A DNA stretch of 64,000 nt from Xanthostigma xanthostigma (GCA_963575645.1 OY754466.1:35806001-35870000); one strand, 5' to 3'; counted from the stretch's first letter, positions 47,679 through 58,215 are shown. Notes: generated by a model not told the origin, from the letters alone. Translations and numbers: made by a program.

Positions 47679-48532
47679 TCCGCAGATAGTATGAATGATA
47701 ATACGTCTGCAAAGTTTAACTGCATTTGTGTAGTCAGCATGAGAAGTAAATTTCAGACGTAAAGATAAGACATGCAACTCTGCACGTTTCGGAAGATAAC
47801 CCCTATATTTGAATAGTACTATTACTTACCTACCATTTCTAGTGATTCTTGAATATAATAGGTACCTACTAGTGTACCAGTGCAAAACTTTTTGCATGTA
47901 TCATATTGTTTTAAAAAATATTTATTTTGACACAGATCTGCGACAATAATTTTATTCCTCTTGCATTAGTTTCCATTTACAATTATTAAAAAATCTAACA
48001 TCATTCGATACATTTACGATTTTCACTAGTTTTTTCTGATCTGAGACCAAATTTTAGACTTGGTACAGTCTATGTAATATTTAATAAAAAAATTATTTTG
48101 GCATAAAATTAGGATAAGCTTACACTTGCTTAAATTATGTATCTTTCTGTATCTGACGCTATAATATTCCGATGGAATTTTAAATAAAGAAATTATTATT
48201 ATTATTATTTGGACATTGTTTAATTAGGTAACTAGATTTTAAATGCCGACTTTTAAAATTAAGTTTGTTATTCTGACATGTTAATTTAATAATTTCAAAC
48301 GAATATTACTTAACAGGGGTGGCAGTAACAAAAAAAAAATGTTCTACAAAACTTGCTTATTTTTTAAAGATCTTTTAAATAATACAACTTTCGACCTATC
48401 GTTCTATTTAACATTCCGGAGTTCGATTCTTCATTAGAGCTTTTATAATACAGATTTTTGACAGAACTCTTTACGACTAACCGTTTTCGAAAAAAACGAC
48501 TGATACGGGTGGTCTGACTCACCCTGTATAGG
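47679..48532. other. AT-rich, with one element end at its right side
   Basis: The right edge (gggtggtctgactcaccctg, ending tata near 48530) looks like the end of an acagggtg-type inverted-repeat element. I could not find its other end. A short (att)n repeat lies at about 48196-48210. Confidence 0.4.
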
Positions 48533-48564
48533 TGTTCCAGGCAGCCAGCAAACGGTAACGAAAC
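48533..48564 (+). mobile_element. Family D MITE, one-ended fragment
   Basis: Reads tgttccaggcagccagcaaa and cggtaacgaaac, matching the first 32 bases of the copy at 55334-55488. The rest of the element is absent. It directly abuts another element end, so one insertion may have truncated the other. Confidence 0.75.
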
Positions 48565-49392
48565 TAAAAATAATTTTAGAATTTAAGCTTCAAGCCATCT
48601 CATTTTCAATAATATTTTTCTTTATTGTTCCATAGGTAGAAATATATATACATTAAAAAAATCAAATTTGTCGCTTCATCTGTTTGTTCACTTAAACAAG
48701 GTAGATTTCTAGGGGGCGTCAAATAATTTTCTGTACCAAAAGGGGTCGGTAGGCCAAATAAGTTTGGGAATCTCTGGTGTGTATACTAAAACACATATAA
48801 TTTTGATTAGTCATCAAGTTGGTATTTTGGCAGAAAAGAATTTCACGTGGCCATCTTGAATTACAAAGCTTCTATTTTAGTGATGGCATAGCAACACTGA
48901 GTAGATCTCTAACTCAACGACCGCTTAACGCACAACGCACAGCCATTGTGGGTTGTTTAGGATAAGCTGCACTTGAGTTGTTTGTGGAATGTTTCTGCGA
49001 TAATATTTGGGCGAGAGGAAGTAAACATTGATATGTTTATGTGCGTAGATAGGAAGCGAACGCTTACATTTATGCACCTTCTAATTCAGAGCCTGCTTAT
49101 CTAAAAAGGAAATATTGTGTATTGTGTGCGTGTTGTTCGAGATTGTGTGGTTTGTTTAATTTCTGCGGTTTGATATTATTGCGACCGTGTCGACATTTTT
49201 AACACTCTTAACATTGAAGTTACTCTAGAGTCTAGATGTTGTTTTATTTTGCCTTGTTTAAGTGCCTGGACCTCACGATTTATTTTTCATTTAATAAAAT
49301 TAATAGTCGAAGCGACGGACGCAAAAAATGGTTTCGATTAACAAGAAAAAATAACGTGAATTGCCATTATTTAAAACGGCAACAATATTATA
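48565..49392. other. No recognisable gene or repeat
   Basis: AT-rich intervening sequence without ORFs of note. Confidence 0.4.
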
Positions 49393-50095
49393 ATATGTCG
49401 TAGTCACATAGTGGAATTAGTCATATTGTGAAAAAACTGGGTGTAATGCGTTATTCTTTTGCTACTGAACATAATAACAACCTATTGACCATTTAACATT
49501 TTTTTTATCACAGATTTGCTATTATTATTATATCATAAGTTTTTAGTAATACTATATTGTGCGACTAGTGAGAGAAGGAGAAGATTCCATGAGCGTGAAA
49601 TTTGCCGCACGAGCGTAGCGAGTGCGGTAAAACGCACGCGAGTGGAATATTCTCCTTCGATCAATGGTCGCACATAATATTTTATTCAACTAGCACGAGT
49701 AATATGCAATCGGGGCCCTGATAAAAGAGGGAAAAATAATAAATCACTTCATGGATTGACGTACCCAGCGCCCTCAATGAACGCAGTTTTTTTTCATTAT
49801 TGCACGCTTGGGCTTGCTACTGCGTTTCTATTGGTCCAGAAAATTCATTATCACACTGTACGGCTCATTATTAGCACTACGCGTCAACATGAAGTAATTT
49901 ATTATTTCTCCCGAATTTAGCAGGGCCCCGAAATTACATATTACTCACGCGTGTTGAATAAATAATATTCTCGACGAGTTTTAGTTTTATTCTGTTTGCT
50001 TAACGCAACGTAATATATTTCATTATAGCAATTATTATAAAATATCTCGAAGTTTTTCACAATCGGACGGATTCCACTATGTGACTACGACATAT
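49393..50095. mobile_element. Nested foldback element, ~700 bp
   Basis: The outer arms are atatgtcgtagtcacatagt with ggaatt, and attccactatgtgactacga with catat. Inside are two further inverted pairs. One is gaaggagaagattcca against tggaatattctccttc, around 49575-49660. The other is ttcaactagcacgagtaata and cggggccctgat against cagggccccgaaattacata and cacgcgtgttgaa, around 49685-49970. The first inner pair encloses gcacgagcgtagcgagtgcg, itself a palindrome. No coding capacity. Confidence 0.85.
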
Positions 50096-50399
50096 ATTCC
50101 TAAAAAGCTTTAACTCTATATGGAACCTACATCAAAATGATTGACGGAATTGGTGTTGCCTAGGCAAGTCACTATATTTTCCTTAAGATTGTCATCTTCT
50201 ATAAATTCTTAACCATTTTTTTACATTCAATAAGGAAAATATGAACTTTAATTTAAACTATGTAGTGAGAAGAATAAGACAACATATTTCATTTATAATA
50301 AAGGTAATTTCATTAATAGCTTTGGTGAACCGTAGAATGCTAAATCTTGAGAGTGTCGTTTTTGTTGCTTCTTATATTTCCATTCCGGGCGATTTGATG

Positions 50400-51314
50400 T
50401 AGTGATGGGAATAATCGAATGATTTTAATAATCGAAAGGTTGCTACTCGAATGATTTTGATAATCGAATGATTCATTCGAAATGTTACCTTCGAGATGTT
50501 TCATTATAATGAGTATAACAAATATTCTCGTAGTATTTAGTTTACTATAGGTAGTTACTACTTACCCACCTTAATACTAATATATTACAGCACACATTAA
50601 AACACAAAACTTTTATTTCATTAGCAAAAATAATTAACTGGAAGAAATACATAATAATATATATTATATAAAACAAATTATTCCATTTCAATAGCAATCT
50701 TTCAATTTATAGGTACTATATTTTTATTTTTACTAAATAATTAATAAACTATAAAAGTATAAACTATAAAATGTAGTGTGGTACTGTGTAGTGTGTACAT
50801 CTATTTCTGGTAGTCGTAAACGCATTACGCAAAACACTGCAATAAAACCAATTGAGAGATTGGACAAAATTCTCTCGCGGACAGAATTCACTCATTGTAT
50901 ATCTCGAAAGGTATATTTCGAGTGGTTTAGGACGTTCTCGAACGATGTTACTGGTTACCGCAAGCTAGCCGTGAGCAGTGAAGACAAAATATACAAAATG
51001 AAACTTCATTCGACCTAAAATATTAGTTCGAGGCATCGAGGTTCGATTGAATTCATTCGCAGTATAAACACATTCTGAATGAAGTTTGCATTCATCTCGA
51101 CTTAGAGGTTTCGATTCTTTAGACTTTAATAGCTAATACAATAGAGTAGCCTGGATGCAGTGCTTCATAGAACAGAGGCAGATAAAAGATGTTACTACTT
51201 AGTATATACTTACTAAAAATCATTCGAGTGATTTTTAATAACCTCTCGAGATATCTCGAGATATTTTAATAATCGAATGATTCTGTATTTTATTTCGAGA
51301 TATTCCCATCACTA
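50400..51314. mobile_element. hAT-type non-autonomous element, 915 bp, perfect 8-bp target duplication
   Basis: Begins tagtgatgggaataatcgaa and ends tcgagatattcccatcacta. Identical atttgatg flanks it at 50392-50399 and 51315-51322. Near both ends the words taataatcgaatgatt recur in direct and inverted form, giving repetitive subterminal regions as in many hAT elements. The 80-codon ORF at 50776-51018 is the only interior ORF and shows no transposase feature I recognise, so the element is non-autonomous or a decayed deletion product. Confidence 0.92.
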
Positions 51315-51322
51315 ATTTGATG

Positions 51323-51680
51323 TAGTTTTTTGAACAACGTAATTTAGTGTACCGTCTCCGGCATGTGTGCCACTAACACTATATTTGTGTAGATGATACT
51401 TATAGGTTGTAGGTAGCGTGTCCTGTATTCTGCCACTGCACTGGGTCGACCAGTGGCGGCTGGAATTGGCTTACCGAGCTCTGTGGAGGGTGGCGGATTG
51501 AATTGCAAAGCCTTCGTTACGACACCCGCCTTCCAGCAGCGCCTAGCTTCAGTCAGGTCATCCGGAAAGCATTGGCTCTCGAACCTTAATCCACTTTGCT
51601 GACCCTTGTAAATAAACTGGACTAGGTGCCGGTGCTCGAATCTTGGACGCTCTCTTTGTCATAATAAAACGACTAAACAT
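51323..51680. other. Unexplained GC-richer island
   Basis: Between about 51420 and 51660 the base composition rises (ctgggtcgaccagtggcggc, cgacacccgccttccagcag, ggtcatccggaaagcattgg). No ORF of useful length crosses it on either strand and no repeat structure is visible. It could be an untranslated exon, a conserved regulatory element or the remnant of a retroelement. Confidence 0.3.
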
Positions 51681-53005
51681 ATTATTAGCCGTTATCTATT
51701 CAGTGCTTTTCAACACCGCATTGTTTTTGCTCGTTTGAGAGACGAGTGTTGCCAACTTATTTTCAGCTAAAATATGCATTTGTAATTTGACTTCGATTTT
51801 TTTGAGGTGCAAACATCTCTTCTGCCTCCTCCAATTTCTACTATAATGAAATGTCACTTGAGCGTCTAAATATTTTTTTGACATTTTATTTAACGATCAC
51901 TTAAACAGTTATTTTCATTAATGCCCATATGCACCGAACACTATGAAAGATAGAAGTTACTAATCTTGGAACAAATTTATTTGTTAGAATAAAATTTACT
52001 TTCAATTCACCAAGCAAATTATCAGGGAGAAATGTTAGTTAAAGAATAAATATACACTGCACTATACTCCATGCTCTTTTTGTTGAATATTTTGACGTTC
52101 ACCCAAAAAACGGCCGAGAGCGTTAGTGTAATCGTCAAAAAAAAGGTTCACAAATTAATAATGTTTTATCCTAACCCAATTGCACAGAAAACGTCCACTA
52201 ACTTTAATGATTTACAAAACTATACATTTCACAAAATGTTAATAAACAATACATAAATAAATTCACAAGAGCAACTGTAGATATAATACTCCACATTTAT
52301 AGGTTAGGTATTATGATATGTGGCGGCCATAATTATTTTATCAGGCAAATAAATATTTATACCCTGAAAATAAGACAGAATACATTTACCTATGCTGTAA
52401 ACATAATTATGGTTGGTGAATTGAATTATCGCTATTTATTCGGAAGAATAGTTACCCAAGGAACAAATGAACCGAATAAATAACTAAACTTACGTTCGGT
52501 GAACATGGCTATAAGTTTATCGGATTCAGTTTTATGGCGTCTATATGAGGAGAAAGTTTTAGTCTTGAAATTAACAGCTTTTTACAATCGCTTTGTATCA
52601 GATTTTTTTGTCATTTCAATTAGACGCTGTAATGTTGTTAAAATTTAGTGGGAGCAGACATAAAAGGGTCCGAGAATAAACTGTTTCGAGTCACAGTTGA
52701 AAAACATTGTTTACCGCAGCGTTAACAAAACCATCAATTGTAGGTTAACCTCTCACATCTACTGCATTGTGCCTCCTCCGCCGCCCCCTGCTGCAAATGA
52801 GTTTCACTACAACCTGTTTGTCGTATTACTCCTTTACAAGGCAACCTTTGTGTGTCTTGAGAGAGAGAGCACGCTTTTGTGTCGTCTTCGCGACGGGACT
52901 CTATGTATGTCAACAAACGAACCAGAATCAAGTTCCCTTTTTAAAAGTTTTTATTTAACTTGATTTGTTTGTCTTCACTGCTACAAATCTTCTAAGTCGA
53001 TTTTG
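51681..53005. other. No supported gene
   Basis: AT-rich. Around 52690-52990 three overlapping ORFs on both strands cover a slightly GC-richer piece. None resembles a known protein. Confidence 0.4.
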
Positions 53006-53009
53006 ACGC

Positions 53010-53175
53010 ACTTCCGGTTATCCGATTGAGTTGAAATTTTGCATACACGTGTAAATAGTTTCGATGACAATGCACTTAAGCGATTTATGTACTAAAAATT
53101 CAAGATGGCTCCTCCAATATGGCGGGCGAATTCAAGCTTCTATCTTGAAATTTGGCATAAATGAAGATCACGTAG
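53010..53175 (+). repeat. Diverged relative of the family A unit
   Basis: Contains gagttgaaattttgcatac followed by cgatgacaatgca, aligning with ttgaaactttgcatacgtat and cgatgacaatgcaa of family A at 425-1503. It is preceded by cgcacttccggttatccg and followed by aagatggctcctccaatatg. A second diverged relative (cccacttccagacgttttga, cattttgcatacgtattgac, cgacaatacagtaa) lies at about 53826-53890. Old copies of the same superfamily. Confidence 0.65.
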
Positions 53176-53911
53176 CACAAAAAAAAAAAACAAAAGTCAG
53201 TAATTATCTATGTAAAATTATTACGTAACAAACTTATTTTTTTTAACACGGAACTTCAAGGTAGACAATTTTTTTATCGTGTTAACAACATTGTACTCTT
53301 TAGGATTTTTTATGCGTCTGCGTTGGTTTTTAGGCAATTTTAACGTGGAAAAGAGAAGTACTCAAAAATTTGCATATAAATATGTACATAAATTTAATAA
53401 AATTACTGTTAATTATCACTCAGATTATGTGTAACATGTATGTAAATATTTATGTAAAATTAAACATCCTGCCGTTTTCGATGGAGTTAAGTATTAGCTT
53501 ATAAATAATAAAATTACATTTCATTTACATGGAGTCTAATAGCATGTGCCGTTATGTTATGTGACCGTATGACTAAATACTGAAGAGACGACATAGGTAT
53601 TAGAAAAAAACGATTAGAATGATGATCTGTAAAAATTGGAAATTAGTATAGCAATGTTTGTAAAATTCGACATACTATGGTGGAATTTTTCGACGTAGAC
53701 TTTTATTATAGTTTAAACAAAATACCTATGTATTTTGTTTGATATGTTCTCTAACCTTTTTTTTAACTTTATTAACTTCATCTGCATGTATGTTTCTATC
53801 TAATGGGGTCTTTAATTTAATTTTCACCCACTTCCAGACGTTTTGACATTTTGCATACGTATTGACAACCCACGACAATACAGTAATTTATATAAATATT
53901 TATAAATAATA

Positions 53912-54256
53912 CTAGCGGCCCTGTACGTGCTTCGCTACGTATAAAGTGAAATAATAAAACAATTTAATTGGAACATCTATCTATCTATTTTATTTATTTT
54001 AAAATATACATGGACGTATATGTGTGTATGTCGAGCACTCCGGCTGCGCCGTCGTGCCCGGTGCAAAAGAACGAATGGGGAAGGAAGAAAAAAAATTTAG
54101 GGGTGGAGTACCCCTAACATTTAGGGGGATGAAAAATAGATGTTGGCCGATTCTCATAGATACCGGATAAGCACAAAAAATTTCATCAAAATCGGTCAAG
54201 CCGTTTCGGAGGAGTATGGCAACGAAAACTGTGACACGAGAATTTTATATATAAGA
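53912..54256 (-). mobile_element. Non-autonomous Helitron, 345 bp, reverse orientation
   Basis: On the minus strand it starts tcttatatataaaattctcg after an A and ends with CTAG (plus-strand ctag at 53912-53915) before a T, fitting A|T insertion. A small hairpin (tacgt/acgta around agcgaagc) lies about 10 nt before the 3' end. The body contains cgaaacggcttgaccgattt and gagaatcggccaacatctat on the minus strand, a sequence style I know from insect Helitrons. No ORF for Rep/helicase. The 66-codon minus ORF at 53999-54199 is incidental. Confidence 0.88.
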
Positions 54257-54346
54257 TATAAGTAATGTATAGTCATTTGAGTGTTAGTTTTTAGGATTAT
54301 TATTAAAGTTAGAGTTTAAAAAAACGTCAACAATAAAACAGTCTTT

Positions 54347-54491
54347 TATAGCAATGTGGACTAAAAAATAAAAAATATTTTTTTAAATATAAAGATTTTA
54401 TTCAACAGCCTTAGGAAGTCCCCCAACTCGTTCCTATCGCTGTCGAACAAAATTTTTATATTTAAACATTATTTCTTTCCACATTGCTATA
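54347..54491. mobile_element. Family H palindromic element with conserved hairpin, copy 1
   Basis: The ends tatagcaatgtgga and tccacattgctata are inverted repeats. At 54408-54446 an internal motif, ccttaggaagtcccccaact followed by cgttcctatcgctgt, forms a hairpin that recurs better preserved in copy 2 at 58128-58166 (acagcgatagga / tcctatcgctgt). Non-coding. Confidence 0.7.
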
Positions 54492-54540
54492 CAAGTCTGT
54501 TTTTAAAACACATTTTTTTTAATTATATCTCTGTTGGTAC

Positions 54541-54608
54541 TAATTTTATTTTCTTTGTTTCAGGTAAAAAAACAAACCGTCATTGAACTCCTTTTAGTCG
54601 TAAGTACC
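54541..54608 (+). promoter_or_regulatory. Candidate recursive splice site with 36-nt micro-exon
   Basis: The tract ttttattttctttgtttcag ends at 54563 and is followed directly by gtaaaaa. A near-consensus donor gtc|gtaagta then follows at 54599/54600. The 36 nt between are open in the first frame (VKKQTVIELLLV) and divisible by three, so inclusion would keep a reading frame. The regenerated donor gtaaaa is weaker than that at 15448. Together with the sites at 15447 and 35318 it makes a set spaced 19-20 kb apart. Confidence 0.4.
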
Positions 54609-55333
54609 ACTGCCCAATATAAAATCTGAAAGTGTCTCACATTCTTTTCATTTAGCTAGGTACTCTATGGTAAAAGAAAATAATGCTTTTCTTTTTCTTC
54701 GCAATCTTAGTGAATATCAAATTATTATTAATACAAACAAGTACGTTTGTTTTTACGAAACTTATTTCGGAAACTTGAAACGTAATTATTATTTCAGAGC
54801 GTGATCCCAGGTTCCTTTTTATGAATTGTTTTGAAGTCTATTACTGACACATGATACTTATAGTAATTACTACGGGATTATGGATGAAATTACAGAAGTC
54901 GAGCCACAATGTACAGAAATTTATTGTTGCAGAGATAATTCATTTTTATTATTGATTGGTTTTGTATGAATTTACTTTCGTAACATCTTCAGAAACAAGA
55001 AATTCCAATCCAATTTTATGTCAAGAAACACCTATTTTTTAAATTTTTGTTAAAACTAGCAGATGTTAGACTTTGTAATTTTTCGTGTTCGGCCGAAAAA
55101 TCAATTGTTTTTTTGCTTAATTTCATAAATGGGTAAATACTGGATATATAATGTATAGAAAATTGAATAGTTCATACCTATTCTAACAGGTTTTTCTGAC
55201 GACTTTTTTATATGAACCATTCAACCAGTTGCTCTTTGGTGTAGGTACTCTCAGTTTTTGTCATCGCGAATCTATACCCATTGACACCGTAAATGTGTGT
55301 AACAGTTCATCGTTACATTATTTGAACTATAAC
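54609..55333. other. No recognisable gene or repeat
   Basis: AT-rich intervening sequence. An acceptor-like tract ending in aacag near 55189 has no matching donor of note. Confidence 0.4.
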
Positions 55334-55488
55334 AAGTTTGTTCCAAGCAGCCAGCCAATGGTAACGAAACCGTCACCCGGATGCGCAGTAACTAAAACGT
55401 GTTCCAAAATCGCTACCAGCTTCGTTTTGGCTTCTGCGCATGCGGGTGACGGTTTCGTTACCGTTTGCTGGTTGCTTGGAACAAACTT
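55334..55488. mobile_element. Family D MITE, copy 2
   Basis: Ends aagtttgttccaagcagcca and ggttgcttggaacaaactt are inverted repeats. Internal cggtaacgaaaccgtcaccc and gggtgacggtttcgttaccg make the whole 155 bp foldable. The 89-codon ORF at 55229-55498 runs through the element and is incidental. No target duplication readable. Confidence 0.88.
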
Positions 55489-56160
55489 AGAATATTAAAA
55501 CAAATGAATTCAGTAAATAGCTTTAATAATTGATAATTAAATTGCTTTAATTTTCTTGACGCACAATTTCATTTAAGAACAACAAAAATGACGATCAATG
55601 ATGTTGAAGTTGTATAAAAATATATAATTCAACGTCGATATTTCAAGAAAAACTATGATCATAATTTGAATTAAAAACGTAACAATTGATGAACGAATAA
55701 ATACGCCATTTTTAGGTTCAAAAAACAGCAAATTATTTTTGAAAATTGTTTCGTACTAATCTTTACATTCGGATATTTTTCGTATAAGGAAATCATGATT
55801 TTAAAAATATCAAATTTAATTTTCGGTCACTTCGTCCTGTAGAAGTAAGTGCACAATCCGTAAAATGATTTAATTTAATGGAAGCAGCTGTGTATTCTAT
55901 AATTATGCCTTGTTTAGCGAACTGTAACTTTGTAGCGTAGGCCATTCTGACTCTGTATGCGTAAATCCATTTTATAACATAACCCTCCGCGTACATACCG
56001 GGATTGGTATTTTGAACATTCTGGTATTCCAACTACAATTGAAGTCATACATCACAATATAGATACTTCAGTGTGAATATACACCGTGCACAAAGAGGGA
56101 CAAATCTATAGGAAAAACAGTAAAAGACTCATTAAAGAGTCCTAAGACAACCACAACATA
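55489..56160. other. No recognisable gene or repeat
   Basis: AT-rich. The 79-codon minus ORF at 55793-56032 has no recognisable domain. Confidence 0.4.
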
Positions 56161-56599
56161 AAGGACGCTGCACACGAGGCTGGATTTGCCGCTAGATTCC
56201 TTGCTAGATTGGACTACTAGTTGGTTTTCTTGATTGGTTTTATGTGCTCGATTCACACGAGACGTCCGTTCAGGCTTGCTTTGTAGGTAGGTTCGGTGCA
56301 CGCGCAGTGATAATTCGAACGGTAACAAAAGTGAACGTTTATTGTCTCTGAACAGAACACACAGTGTTTGTTTGCGGGCGTTTGTTTATGTCGCCCACGT
56401 GACAAGATACTGTATCCCGATTGGTTTTTGCTCAGAGCAAGAAGGGGACCAAGCAAGAAAAATAGCCCCTGTTCCAATTTTTAAATCCATCTTGTGAACT
56501 AGTAGGCGATCCTGCAGTGACGTCATTTCAAACCTCGTAGCCTGTCTGCCGGTCAGCAGAAATCCCAGCAGTGTTTCCAGCCTCGTGTGCAGCGGCCTT
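56161..56599 (-). mobile_element. TA-target MITE, family B copy 3, reverse orientation
   Basis: Begins aaggacgctgcacacgaggc after TA (56159-56160) and ends gcctcgtgtgcagcggcctt before TA (56600-56601). The interior is inverted relative to copies 1 and 2: gaacgtttattgtctctgaa, cagaacacacagtg and cacgtgacaagatactgtat read as their reverse complements. Length 439 bp. The minus ORFs at 56068-56328 and 56253-56477 are incidental. Confidence 0.92.
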
Positions 56600-56639
56600 T
56601 AGTTCATTGAAATGTTACATTTTTTTGAGCTAAAATTCC

Positions 56640-57250
56640 ATTTGTCAGAGGACGCAATTTTATTTTTTTAGATATCAAGAAGGGATTAGTGTAAAGTTAA
56701 ATTCAAGTTTGTGGGGTCACAACTCTTATCCCACGGCCGCCATCTTAGAAAAAGGGGTGCAAGTGGTTTCCAAGGCTTATCTCACGAACTATAGGTCTCA
56801 CAAAAAAAAATTTTAAACATTTTTTGTAGAAAATATAATTTCGTACAACTTTGATTCAGTAACTTTTTGTCGTAGTATTCCCAATAGGTCATTTTCGAAG
56901 TCACATAATTACTCTGTCCTCGCTTTTTTTGATGGACCAGGCTGCGGCTCAGGATATTGTATATGAAAGCCAACATTGTATACATTTATAGGATCTTGTT
57001 GACCTTGTATAGGATCTACGACAAAAAGTTACTGAACCAAAGTTGTAGAAAATTATATTTTATACAAAAAATGTTAAAAAAATTTTTTTGTGTGACCTAT
57101 AGTTCGTGAGATAAACCATGTAAACCACTTGCACCCCTTTTTACAAGATGGCGGCCGTGGGACTAGGTTTGTGACCCCACAAACGTGAATTTAACTTTAC
57201 ACTAACCCCTTCTTGATATCTAAAAAATAAAATTGCGTCCTCTGACAAAT
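56640..57250. repeat. Foldback element, ~240-bp arms
   Basis: The left arm atttgtcagaggacgcaatt, gatatcaagaagggattagt and ggccgccatcttagaaaaag is mirrored on the right by ctttttacaagatggcggcc, actaaccccttcttgatatc and aattgcgtcctctgacaaat. The centre is near 56945, with a ~130-bp spacer. The arms differ by scattered substitutions. Two minus ORFs inside have no coding value. It lies 40 bp right of a family B copy. Confidence 0.9.
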
Positions 57251-58090
57251 GTAGTCTCGTAGTTATTAGCGATTCAAATCTGACCCTATTTAGTAACATA
57301 AGAAAATTCGACTGCCTGTCACTGTGACAAGCCAATAGACGTTTTCAAATTAAAATGCATAAAAAGAAATTTTTGCAAAAATCAAAAACTACAAAGAATT
57401 TATTGCCCACCAGTGGTTTTTTTGGTCAGCTTTTTTCACGCGCCAGCTAAATCAAAACTGGTTATTTATTTAGTACTGGTAATTTATTAATTCCAGTTAG
57501 TTTGAAATATCACAAATACTTCGGAGCTTAAACTTTCTTAGTGTATTTTAAAGGATCTGTGAAACACCCTAATTTATATTTTATTGAAAGCTGCCTTAGT
57601 TAACATTAAAATATCCAGAATGCCACTGACAAGAAAAAAATTACCTATATATAAATCATGGTTCTGAATTATCGTATCCCTCATAAAATATAAGAATAAT
57701 ACAAGTATTATAGAGTTTTTAGTTTTATAGAGTTTTATAGGTTATAGAGCGACCGATTTTTTCGTATAGGCCATAGGGAGTATTTTTTTATAAATCACAG
57801 GCATTAGTCACAATATCGCGGTCCGCATGTCGTGAAAATGGACCAGTGTAGGGTATATAAAGTACCAGCACACATATTTGTCCGGTGAGCTTGAAAAAAA
57901 TGAGGCGGATATATTTTAGAATGGAAACTGATATTTCAGTCGAAATGGTGTAGTGGTTTGAACAAAGTATTTTGCACACACGAGAAGTGTGCCCCCTCAT
58001 TCAGGGCTGGGATTGTTGTTATCGTAGTAAATAAAATAAACAACTATAGCTACACGAGTATTCTGCTATTTGTGGTCTATTAGCTGTTAT
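57251..58090. other. No recognisable gene or repeat
   Basis: AT-rich. Includes a short local tandem (agagttttatagagttttat) near 57715. Confidence 0.4.
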
Positions 58091-58104
58091 TATGAGTAAT
58101 TTTC

Positions 58105-58215
58105 AATGTAGGTAAAGATTTTGTTCAACAGCGATAGGAAGTCCCCCAACTCGTTCCTATCGCTGTTTTACATTTAAAAATTATTTTTTACTTTTTAGCC
58201 TACATTGCTATATAA
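58105..58215. mobile_element. Family H element, copy 2 (left side truncated)
   Basis: Contains attttgttcaacagcgatag, gaagtcccccaactcgttcc and tatcgctgt, then tacattgctatataaga, matching the right end of copy 1 at 54347-54491. The internal hairpin acagcgatagga/tcctatcgctgt is perfect here. The left end is not recognisable beyond a weak caatgtagg. Confidence 0.65.

Noticed and set aside
51696-51884. Minus-strand ORF with basic N-terminus
   Set aside because: 62 codons, no domain, AT-rich. Typical random ORF.
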